Shown here piece after piece: positions 1 through 6,494 of a stretch of DNA of 17,549 nt. Numbering within the stretch: the first letter of the stretch is position 1; every line of letters begins with the position of its first letter. Below the pieces are notes generated by a model, which worked only from the letters and a program-made list of their open reading frames with translations, did no database searches and was not told the DNA's origin. The DNA comes from Treponema sp. GTDB taxonomy: Bacteria > Spirochaetota > Spirochaetia > Treponematales > Treponemataceae. The translations under genes were made by a program, and so were the position numbers. The stretch is from positions 1 to 17,549 of the forward strand of contig JAILNY010000077.1 in the NCBI GenBank assembly GCA_024691105.1, read 5' to 3'.

Positions 1-286
1 AAGGCTTCTGGATTTAGAAAACTTCCCGTCAAATTTTCCTAATCTTACTCATTTACAATTTAATCATTGCAAAAACATTCAGGACTATTCATCATTGGCA
101 AGACTAAAAGATTTAGAAGAACTTATTATAATTGAATCAGCACCAATCACAGATTTATCCTTTTTAAAAGAAATGAAAAAGTTATCTTCTCTAAAAATAT
201 TCAAGACAAAAATAACCGCCAAAAACGTCGAGATTCTTGATGAAATTTCTGCAAAGGTGGAACTTTTATTTACAGGGATAGCTTGA
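1..286 (+). CDS. Leucine-rich-repeat protein, C-terminal end (5'-truncated by window)
   Basis: The frame is open from base 2 to a TGA at 284-286, giving 94 residues with no start inside the window, so this is the C-terminal end of a longer protein. Three units of about 22-23 residues are visible, beginning near FPNLTHLQF, KDLEELIII and KKLSSLKIF, with Leu/Ile at the regular LRR positions and an I-T-D-L-S-F-L segment typical of internalin/BspA-like repeats. LRR proteins of this kind usually bind protein partners and are often surface or periplasmic in spirochetes, but no signal or anchor is visible in this fragment. The chain ends a few residues after the last repeat with no extra C-terminal domain. 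A TTG at 95 could serve as a start for a 63-residue fragment, but repeats continue upstream of it, so it is internal. The LRR call is solid; the function is unknown. Confidence 0.75.
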   Translation, partial: RLLDLENFPSNFPNLTHLQFNHCKNIQDYSSLARLKDLEELIIIESAPITDLSFLKEMKKLSSLKIFKTKITAKNVEILDEISAKVELLFTGIA

Positions 287-351
287 TTTATTTACATCCC
301 ACAAATACAAATTGATGTGTATTAGGCACTGGAAATTATCACTGGCAGGAA

Positions 352-363
352 GCTTGCGCAAGC
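352..363. repeat. 12-bp perfect palindrome inside the G+C-rich island
   Basis: GCTTGCGCAAGC is identical to its own reverse complement. It lies at the left edge of the G+C-rich island. It could be a cruciform or protein-binding site or simply part of the repeat element. Confidence 0.6.
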
Positions 364-378
364 GCTGGGAGCGGCGGC

Positions 379-414
379 GCCTGGAGTAAGCGCTAAAAGC
401 GCGACACTTCAGGC
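379..414. repeat. Nested hairpin in the G+C-rich island
   Basis: GCCTGGAGT (379-387) pairs with ACTTCAGGC (406-414) over 9 positions including one G-U. Inside it GCGC (390-393) pairs with GCGC (399-402) around a TAAAA loop. A G-U pair together with two coaxial stems would suit a folded RNA as well as a DNA repeat. Confidence 0.55.
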
Positions 415-418
415 AAGC

Positions 419-510
419 CGGTCTGGCAAAAACGCGCGGGTAATGCCAGGATTTTGAGTAAAAGTGAAGTGATGTATGGGCTAATACGGACGCGAGGTTT
501 TGCCAGACTG
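419..510. repeat. Long inverted repeat (two 20-base arms) in the G+C-rich island
   Basis: The arms are 419-438 and 491-510. The core GTCTGGCAAAA (421-431) is perfectly complementary to TTTTGCCAGAC (498-508). The pairing continues inward into CGCG sequence with two mismatches and outward by one G-U and one C-G pair. The 52-base loop is less G+C-rich and contains no obvious motif. Confidence 0.6.
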
Positions 511-551
511 AACGTAGTGGAACCGCGGACATAGCGACCCGAGCGCGCCGT

Positions 552-632
552 TTTAGAATGGGGCGGTGGATAATGTTTTTTTGAGGAGGCGGCGGCCTTA
601 AATGTGCGCGCGAGGGATGCGCCCATTCTAAA
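552..632. repeat. 11-bp inverted repeat closing the right part of the G+C-rich island
   Basis: TTTAGAATGGG (552-562) and CCCATTCTAAA (622-632) are exact reverse complements. They enclose 59 bases with a run of seven T and G+C-rich segments. The right arm ends close to where composition falls back to AT-rich, so this repeat may mark the element's right end. Confidence 0.6.
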
Positions 633-677
633 CTTAAAAATCATTCAAATATTATGGAGATTTTCAAAAAAAATCAG

Positions 678-706
678 TTTACAATAGAAAATCGATAGAG
701 TATAAT
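678..706 (+). promoter_or_regulatory. Sigma-70-type promoter for the 765-5432 gene run
   Basis: TTTACA (678-683) and a perfect TATAAT (701-706) are separated by 17 bases. Transcription would start near 712-714 and give a leader of about 50 bases before the ATG at 765. It lies just right of the G+C-rich island. Confidence 0.7.
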
Positions 707-764
707 AGATATAATTAAAAATAATTATATAAAATGTTGTAGCAATGGGGTTATGGTAGGTTAA

Positions 765-1922
765 ATGGCTAAAAAATTAATGCTTGATTTGCCTCTTAAG
801 TTAATTTTAACTGAAGAAGGTGCATCAAATTTTATAAGTCACAAGAAAAACTTAAAGAGAATTAAACTTGCTGATAATATTGAAGAATATGGGGTCTCAT
901 TAAACAAATTTTCGCCGCAGTCGATTCAGAATATGCTTCTTTTGGAGTATGTTTCTAAGATTGAAATTTCTATGTCGGAATTTGTTTCAAAAAGACAGGA
1001 AGTTATGGATCTTTCTAAGCTTATTGTATATTCAGTATTGTACAAGCAGTTTGACCGAGAAATCTTCCAGGCTTTTATTGCATCTGACTGTGTTAGACGC
1101 CATAACAGACAAAATCCTGCCCAGCTTATTGACGAAAAAACTAATATCGGTGAAATGAAACTTCGTCAGCTTCTTTCTACAAAGAACGGCTTAATTGAAC
1201 AGACCAGAAAGGCAATTCTTGCTCCTATCTGGAAGTCGATTATGTCAAATAAAGAATATTCACCGGAAGAAAAAAACGTATATCTTTTAACTTCTGAAAA
1301 ATTTATGAATCGTCTTGGTCTTTTGAACTGGTACATTATCACAAAGTTCAGTAAGGACGAAAATTTTTCTGAGATGCTTTCTTCTATCCGCAGTCTTTTG
1401 ACACGTTATATGGACAAGTCAAAGGTTGCTGAATATATTTCTGTAATGGTTATGGAACTTGCGCTTAACAATGAAAACGCAAATATCCGCAAAGAAGCTC
1501 AGCAGATGTATTCTGACCGTGATGACATTAATACTCTTGTTCTTGATCCTGATGTCAGAAGAAAAATTGTCCGTGAGCTTGAGTCAAAGCATGAACAGGT
1601 ATTCTTAAGTTGGAAACTTGGTGGTGGTTCAAGTTCAATTGGTAAACAGGGACGTCTGCATATTACATTGTACAACAAGGATGATGAGTTCCAGGAAGTA
1701 AAAGAGAACTTTGAAATGAAGGCTCAGGCCGACACAAACAAGAGATCTCTTGTTGACTTTTACAGGGAATTACCTGAAGGTCAGGAAGGAACAGACCTTG
1801 GTATGTATTATCTTTCTTATCTTGATGATGCATGTAAAAAGGTTAACGTAAAATTTGAGTCTCTTGTAAATCAGTTTGCGGCTTCTGGATTAACGGTCAT
1901 AAACCTTATTTTCAATTTTTAA
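765..1922 (+). CDS. Conserved-looking 385-residue protein with possible degenerate GHKL ATPase fold
   Basis: I do not recognise this gene by name. It is soluble, with no signal peptide or membrane segment, and its first 220 residues look mostly helical. The last 160 residues carry a pattern like the GHKL (histidine-kinase/Hsp90-type) ATPase fold. E231 and N235 have the E-x3-N spacing of an N box (ELALNN), a strand GRLHITLYN (297-304) sits where the D-box strand falls, GTDLGMYYL (342-350) resembles the G-box GTGLGLYIV, and a terminal strand SGLTVINLIFNF ends the protein as GHKL domains do. A clear DxG D box is not visible, so ATP binding may be lost. The ATG at 765 follows a weak site (GGTAGG, 755-760). 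It is first in a run with the lipoprotein gene (6-bp gap), trmB and ligA. The reading frame is certain; the fold is inference. Confidence 0.85.
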   Translation: MAKKLMLDLPLKLILTEEGASNFISHKKNLKRIKLADNIEEYGVSLNKFSPQSIQNMLLLEYVSKIEISMSEFVSKRQEVMDLSKLIVYSVLYKQFDREIFQAFIASDCVRRHNRQNPAQLIDEKTNIGEMKLRQLLSTKNGLIEQTRKAILAPIWKSIMSNKEYSPEEKNVYLLTSEKFMNRLGLLNWYIITKFSKDENFSEMLSSIRSLLTRYMDKSKVAEYISVMVMELALNNENANIRKEAQQMYSDRDDINTLVLDPDVRRKIVRELESKHEQVFLSWKLGGGSSSIGKQGRLHITLYNKDDEFQEVKENFEMKAQADTNKRSLVDFYRELPEGQEGTDLGMYYLSYLDDACKKVNVKFESLVNQFAASGLTVINLIFNF

Positions 1923-1928
1923 GGCTAT

Positions 1929-2624
1929 ATGCATAGACGTAAGGTTCTGTTATTTTTTTTGTTTGCCGCTTTTTGTGCGTTGTTTTTTTCGTGTGAAAAT
2001 TCAACGCCCGATATTGCAAAAGTCGAAGCAAAAATTGTTTATGATTACGAAAACGAAAAAGACCTTCCGTCGCAGAGACTTTCTGTTTTTCTGCAGCTGA
2101 ACTCTGATACGCGTCGTGCTGATTTTTTTTCAATCTACAATAAAGAAAGCGGAATGCGCTGGTATATTAATGAGCCGCTTATAAGTCAAAAGGGTTCTGC
2201 ATATTATGCAGGTTATACAAGCTGTTCTATTCCGACTCAAAAATCTCTGGCATTTCCTGTTGGAAAATATTCAATTTTTTATTCTGATTCAGAAGGCAAC
2301 GAATCTTATTCTGAGTTTGCGCTTGAATATGATTCTGACGATGCCGTAAAAAAAATTGATGAGCTTAAGAAAAAAATATTGAAGAAAGAATCTGGTAACG
2401 AAGAAAAAATTCAGATGTTTATCGGGGTTTATTCAGAAAACTGTCATCTGATTTATTACGGATTTTTACAACCTGAATGGAAAATAAAAAATGGATTTGA
2501 AATTTCAAATTCTCAAGTGATTTTTAATAAATATAAAAATTCTTCTTTTTTTAGAATTTTTTACGAGGTCGGAGACTCGGTTTATATTTTACCAAGAGTG
2601 GAAAAAAATGCAGACAAACAATAA
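1929..2624 (+). CDS. Putative lipoprotein (231 aa), function unknown
   Basis: The N-terminus has a basic start (HRRK), a hydrophobic stretch at residues 6-20 and a lipobox-like LFFSC with Cys22. That is loose by proteobacterial standards but usual for spirochetes, so the mature protein is probably lipid-anchored in the envelope. The remaining 209 residues have alternating polar and hydrophobic segments suggesting a small beta-rich domain, a lysine/glutamate-rich helix near 138-156 and a C-terminal strand region. No enzyme motif was seen. The ATG lies 6 bases after the previous stop, with a weak AAGG ahead of it, and the end overlaps trmB by 17 bases, so expression is probably coupled to its neighbours. 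The lipoprotein assignment is good; the role is unknown. Confidence 0.85.
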   Translation: MHRRKVLLFFLFAAFCALFFSCENSTPDIAKVEAKIVYDYENEKDLPSQRLSVFLQLNSDTRRADFFSIYNKESGMRWYINEPLISQKGSAYYAGYTSCSIPTQKSLAFPVGKYSIFYSDSEGNESYSEFALEYDSDDAVKKIDELKKKILKKESGNEEKIQMFIGVYSENCHLIYYGFLQPEWKIKNGFEISNSQVIFNKYKNSSFFRIFYEVGDSVYILPRVEKNADKQ

Positions 2625-3357
2625 CGAAATAAATAGCGATTTACCTGAGAATAATGATGACATTCAGAATGGCTTTCAAAAAAAATCCGGTGGCTTTTAT
2701 CGTACTATAAAGACTTACGTTTTAAGACAGGGAAGAATGACTCAGGCGCAGGAACGCGATTATAACGAGCTTTCAAAAGTCTGGTGTATTCCGTTTAATG
2801 AACAGCCTCTTAATTTTGTCGATTTATTCGGGAACACAAATCCAGTGATTGTCGAAATTGGTTTTGGAATGGGCGCTGCAACTGTTCAGATTGCAGAAGA
2901 AAATCCTGATAAAAATTATATCGGAATTGAAGTTCATAAACCTGGAGTCGGTGCTGTTTTAGGCGAGATTAGAAAGCGGTCTCTAAAAAATCTTTACGTA
3001 GTTCAATATGACGCGCTTGATGTGCTTGAAAAAATGATTCCGGATAATTCGCTTAACGGCCTGCATATTTTCTTTGCTGATCCCTGGCCTAAAAAAAAGC
3101 ATCACAAGCGTCGCCTTGTCCGACGTCCTAACACGGATCTTTTTACAAAAAAACTATGTCACGGCGGCTACCTTTATTTTGTGACAGACTGGCAGGAATA
3201 TGCAGACTTTGCACTTGAAGAGCTTTCTGCAACAGAAGGACTTAAAAATAAGTATGACGGGTTTGCTGAACATCAGAGCTGGAGACCTGAAACAAAGTTT
3301 GAACGTAAAGGTCTTAATGCAGAGCGAACAATTAACGAATTGTTTTTTGAAAAGTAA
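2608..3357 (+). CDS. trmB: tRNA (guanine-N7-)-methyltransferase TrmB
   Basis: TrmB uses S-adenosylmethionine to methylate N7 of G46 in the tRNA variable loop, in the cytoplasm. Visible motifs are the SAM-binding loop VEIGFGMGAA (82-91), the acidic end of the next strand IGIEVH (105-110), the family signature ADPWPKKKHHKRR (157-169) and the C-terminal TKFERKG (229-235). About 75 residues precede the SAM loop, and the first 30 are polar and Asn/Glu-rich, so the protein is slightly longer than typical TrmB at 249 residues. The ATG at 2608 lies inside the lipoprotein gene (17-bp overlap) behind an AGAGTGG site at 2595-2601, which supports the start and points to translational coupling. ligA follows after 47 bases. 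Assignment is firm. Confidence 0.95.
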   Translation: MQTNNNEINSDLPENNDDIQNGFQKKSGGFYRTIKTYVLRQGRMTQAQERDYNELSKVWCIPFNEQPLNFVDLFGNTNPVIVEIGFGMGAATVQIAEENPDKNYIGIEVHKPGVGAVLGEIRKRSLKNLYVVQYDALDVLEKMIPDNSLNGLHIFFADPWPKKKHHKRRLVRRPNTDLFTKKLCHGGYLYFVTDWQEYADFALEELSATEGLKNKYDGFAEHQSWRPETKFERKGLNAERTINELFFEK

Positions 3358-3404
3358 TCTGTTTAGAGTCGACGCTTTTTTTAGCGCAAAATCGAGGTGG
3401 GAAA

Positions 3405-5432
3405 ATGGATTTGTTTGATTTGGATGAAGCTTCTAAAGCAAGTGATAATAAAAAAAGAATTAAAGAACTTGAAAAATTAATTGTCCGCTATCAAAAGTCT
3501 TATTACGATGGAGAAGGCGAAATCTCTGATGCAGAATTTGATAAGCTTTGGGATGAACTTAAATCTCTTGATCCACAAAATCCTGTGCTTCAAAAAGTTG
3601 GCGCCGACTCTGGCAATTTTGAAAAAGCCATGCACATTATGCCGATGGGCAGTCAGGAAAAAGCTGCGACTCCGGAACAGTTTTTAGACTGGGCTTCAAA
3701 GCATGTTTATCCTGAATATCTTGTTGAATACAAGCTTGACGGTGCATCTCTTGAGCTTCAGTACGAAAAAGGAATTTTGGTTAAGGCTGTAACCCGCGGT
3801 GACGGAACTGTTGGTGATGATATTACTGCTAATGCAAAGGTAATGCAGGGCGTTCAGGCAGCTCTTTACATTAACGGAAAGAGTGTTGATTTTACCGGAG
3901 GAATTCGAGGTGAAGTTATTATGAGCCATGATGTTCATAATAAATATTTTTCGGATAAAGCAAATTGCCGTAACGCTGCAAACGGACTTATGAAGCGCAA
4001 GGGTGCATCCGGCTGTGAGCATTTAAAGCTTATTACTTACGATGCCCTTGCAACCGAAGGTCTTGTATCTGGCACTAATCAGACTGTCGCAGCTCTTGAT
4101 AAACAGCCGTTTAATGATGAAGAGTCAAAAATAAAATGGCTTTCTTCTCTTGGATTTTTTACAAGCCCACTGCAAATTTGTAAAACGCCGGAAGATGTAA
4201 TTGATTATCGCGCACACGTAATGGAAATCCGTAAGGATCTTGAATATGATATTGACGGTCTTGTTATAAAAGAGCGCGTTATTAATTTTGAAGACGCACG
4301 CCGTAATAGACCTGATCATCAGATTGCATTTAAGTTTTCGCTTGAAGAAGCAATTAGCATTGTTCGCGATGTTGAATGGAGTGAATCTGGCGCAACTTAT
4401 ACTCCGGTTGCAATTTTTGATACTGTTGAACTTGCTGGAACTAAAGTCCAGAGGGCAAGTCTTGCAAATCCTGATACGTTAAGAACTCTCGGTGTAAAAA
4501 TAGGAAGTCATGTTGTTGTCGTTAAACGCGGTGAAATAATTCCAAAAATTGAGCGTGTTGTTTCTGAAGAATCTGATGCAGTAAAAAGTCCGTCAACGGC
4601 AATTGTTACAACTCCAATTGTATTCCCAAAGACTTGTTCTGTCTGCGGTACTCTGTTAGCGGATATTGGCTCAAGACTTTATTGTCCTAACAAAGACTGT
4701 AAAAAACGAATCTTACACCGCATATTTAAATGGATTGAATGTATTGATATCCGCGATTTTGGAGATGCGCTTGTAAACTCGCTTTTTAAAGATGGCGTTA
4801 TTAAAAGTGTTAAAGATATATATTCTTTGACAGAAGAAAAACTTGTTCCATATTTTGTGGGTGAAGAAAGCCAGCAGAAGGTCTCTAAAGGAGAAAAGGT
4901 TTCTCTTGGTGCGCAGAAAGTTTATAACTCAATTCAATCACACCGCAATGTAAGGCTTTCAAGTTTTATTGCGGGCTTTGACATTGAAGGAATCGGAGAG
5001 ACGATGGTCGACAAGCTTATCGAAGCCGGTTTTAATTCTCTGGAAAAGATGCTTGCTGCGAGTGCCGACGACTTTGCAGCAGTCTATATGTTTGCCGACG
5101 TTACTGCCCGCACGTTAAAAGATGGACTTACAGAAAACGAAAAAGAAATGCGATCCCTTGTAGAAAGTGGAGACATAAGAATCGAAGAAATTACAGAAGG
5201 CAAACTTACCGGTAAGTCGTTTTGCTTTACCGGTGAATTACATTCGATGAAAAGGCAGGATGCAGAGCTTCTTGTAAAGCAAAACGGCGGCGCTGCAAAG
5301 TCGTCGGTTACAAAGGACTTAACTTACCTTGTAACAAACGACAAAGAAAGCGGTTCGTCAAAAAACGTCAAAGCCCAAAAGCTTGGGATTGCGATTATAA
5401 ACGAAGAAGAATTTTTGCAGCTTGTAAAATAG
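3405..5432 (+). CDS. ligA: NAD+-dependent DNA ligase LigA
   Basis: LigA seals nicks in duplex DNA with NAD+ during replication and repair. The 675-residue length is normal. Domains run in the usual order: NMN-binding Ia region with YYDGEGEISDAEFD (33-46), adenylation domain with catalytic Lys110 in KLDG, RGDGTVGDD (131-139), YDIDGLVIKE (281-290) and AFKF (308-311), then an OB fold, a four-Cys zinc finger (C411, C414, C427, C432), a helix-hairpin-helix region (about 440-590, with GFDIEGIGETMVDKL) and a C-terminal BRCT domain (598-675). The ATG has a strong GAGGTGG site at 3394-3400. One oddity is M-G-S-Q (81-84) where common LigA proteins read M-L-S-L. It ends the plus-strand run, and no U-tract terminator follows on its own strand. 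Confidence 0.97.
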   Translation: MDLFDLDEASKASDNKKRIKELEKLIVRYQKSYYDGEGEISDAEFDKLWDELKSLDPQNPVLQKVGADSGNFEKAMHIMPMGSQEKAATPEQFLDWASKHVYPEYLVEYKLDGASLELQYEKGILVKAVTRGDGTVGDDITANAKVMQGVQAALYINGKSVDFTGGIRGEVIMSHDVHNKYFSDKANCRNAANGLMKRKGASGCEHLKLITYDALATEGLVSGTNQTVAALDKQPFNDEESKIKWLSSLGFFTSPLQICKTPEDVIDYRAHVMEIRKDLEYDIDGLVIKERVINFEDARRNRPDHQIAFKFSLEEAISIVRDVEWSESGATYTPVAIFDTVELAGTKVQRASLANPDTLRTLGVKIGSHVVVVKRGEIIPKIERVVSEESDAVKSPSTAIVTTPIVFPKTCSVCGTLLADIGSRLYCPNKDCKKRILHRIFKWIECIDIRDFGDALVNSLFKDGVIKSVKDIYSLTEEKLVPYFVGEESQQKVSKGEKVSLGAQKVYNSIQSHRNVRLSSFIAGFDIEGIGETMVDKLIEAGFNSLEKMLAASADDFAAVYMFADVTARTLKDGLTENEKEMRSLVESGDIRIEEITEGKLTGKSFCFTGELHSMKRQDAELLVKQNGGAAKSSVTKDLTYLVTNDKESGSSKNVKAQKLGIAIINEEEFLQLVK

Positions 5433-5442
5433 CGGTATGCGC

Positions 5443-5478
5443 AAAAAAAACAAGCCGCGCCTTTGAAAGTTGCGCGGC
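5443..5478 (-). terminator. Rho-independent terminator for the recO-recJ-M23 run
   Basis: On the minus strand GCCGCGC (5478-5472) pairs with GCGCGGC (5460-5454) around an 11-base loop and is followed by TTG and eight T (5450-5443). It lies 18 bases past the M23 peptidase stop. On the plus strand the same hairpin has no T tract, so it is at best a weak stop for ligA. Confidence 0.85.
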
Positions 5479-5496
5479 ATCTGAGCGGTGCGTTCC

Positions 5497-6474
5497 CTAT
5501 TTTAATTCCTGGTATGCAAAGTTTTTTACAAAAGAATCCGGCTCAAGACAGATTGTATTAAGACGGATTTCCCAGTGAAGGTGAGGACCTGTTGCAAGAC
5601 CTGTTGCTCCAGATAATGCAATTAAATCTCCTTTATTTACGATGTCTCCTTCATTGCATTTTAATTCACTTAAGTGATAGTAAATGCTGTATAAGCCCGG
5701 AAGATGTTCAATAATAACACTGTAGCCTGTAACAATTCGCCAGCGTGCCATTACAACTTTTCCGGCTCCGCAGGCGTGAACCTCTGTTCCTGTTGGAATT
5801 CCAAAATCAAGACCTGCATGATAGCTTGGAGATTCTTTCCCGTTGTTGTAAACAAATGTTCGTGTCTGACCAAATTCCGAAGTAATGCGTTTACCGTCTG
5901 TCGGTCGTATAAAGCCTGTAAACTCGTAAACACCTTCAGGATCTGTTGTCTGAATTATTTCGTTAAGAATACGTGACTGTTCTTTTTTTTCTGGCGATGG
6001 TTTAGAAATTAAATCTGTCAAACCTTCGTTTAACTGAATGCGTTCGTGCGGATATTCTTTTGGAGCAATTTCTACCGGCAGTTCAAAAGAAGATTCTTCT
6101 TCATCGTTTATAGAATATGTGATTGTAATTTTTGCATCAGGAAAAGGTTTTTGCCATGACCACATCGGAAGACCGACCAAAAGCTCCTGAACATTTTTTG
6201 CTTTAGGTGCAGGTTTTATAAAATAAAAATCTGCGCGTGAAATTGCTTTTTCGCCGGAAAGAACAGCCTTAGCTTTTATAGCAAGGGTTTTATTTTTTTT
6301 ATGCGATTCAACTTTCATGCGGACAAAAAATGCTTCGCCTGGATAAGAAGTTTTTTCGTAGATGACTGTAATGTCGTAATTTTTTCCTTCAATCGTGTAT
6401 TCTTCTGCAAAAAGCATTGCAAAAATGCACATAAAGAAAACTGCTAAAAGATTTTTTTTGAATGACTTATTCAT
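5497..6474 (-). CDS. Secreted M23-family (LytM-like) metallopeptidase
   Basis: M23 enzymes are zinc endopeptidases that cut peptidoglycan cross-links, or regulate amidases when inactive. Here all zinc ligands are present: H219 and D223 in SYHAGLDFG, and H298-L-H300 in GPHLHWE, with the usual extra histidine H267 in YYHLS, so the enzyme should be active. The N-terminus (KKNLLAVFFMCIFAMLFA) is a signal peptide probably cleaved after Ala23, placing it in the periplasm. Residues 25-140 form a beta-rich N-terminal domain I do not recognise, followed by a charged linker. The ATG has a GGGAG site 6 bases upstream (plus-strand 6482-6486). It follows recJ by 20 bp and is closed by a terminator. Why an envelope hydrolase sits behind recO-recJ is not evident. 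Confidence 0.93.
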   Translation of the reverse strand: MNKSFKKNLLAVFFMCIFAMLFAEEYTIEGKNYDITVIYEKTSYPGEAFFVRMKVESHKKNKTLAIKAKAVLSGEKAISRADFYFIKPAPKAKNVQELLVGLPMWSWQKPFPDAKITITYSINDEEESSFELPVEIAPKEYPHERIQLNEGLTDLISKPSPEKKEQSRILNEIIQTTDPEGVYEFTGFIRPTDGKRITSEFGQTRTFVYNNGKESPSYHAGLDFGIPTGTEVHACGAGKVVMARWRIVTGYSVIIEHLPGLYSIYYHLSELKCNEGDIVNKGDLIALSGATGLATGPHLHWEIRLNTICLEPDSFVKNFAYQELK

Positions 6475-6494
6475 TTTTTAACTCCCATATATTA

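Larger units (their letters stand above)
340..635. repeat. G+C-rich non-coding island made of stacked inverted repeats
   Basis: The 478 bases between the LRR gene and the next gene hold no convincing coding region. Bases 361-600 count by hand to about 56% G+C, far richer than the AT-rich genes around them. The block contains a 12-bp perfect palindrome (352-363), a hairpin at 379-414 with a second hairpin inside it, a 20-position inverted repeat (419-438 with 491-510) and an 11-bp perfect inverted repeat (552-562 with 622-632). A short direct repeat of the form AAGCGCT-NNN-AGCG occurs at 360-373 and 388-401. This architecture fits an interspersed, mobilised or recombinogenic intergenic repeat (MITE- or REP-like), or a structured RNA. 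Minus-strand open frames of 83-88 codons cross it but have no supporting features. The edges are approximate; they are set by the outermost inverted repeats and the change of composition. Confidence 0.6.

Noticed and set aside
340..635. RNase P RNA, tmRNA or SRP RNA
   Set aside because: None of the conserved blocks of these RNAs (for example the RNase P GAGGAAAGTCC-like segment or a tmRNA tRNA-like end) is visible.
266..644. Two minus-strand open frames (83-88 codons) over the G+C-rich region
   Set aside because: They follow high G+C and inverted repeats, have unusual composition, no ribosome site and no family resemblance.
3373..3386. Small hairpin CGCT-N6-AGCG before ligA as a terminator or attenuator
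   Set aside because: The stem is only four base pairs, and the T run is in the loop rather than after it.
5454..5478. Bidirectional terminator also serving ligA
   Set aside because: On the plus strand the hairpin is followed by ATCTGAGCGG, with no T tract.
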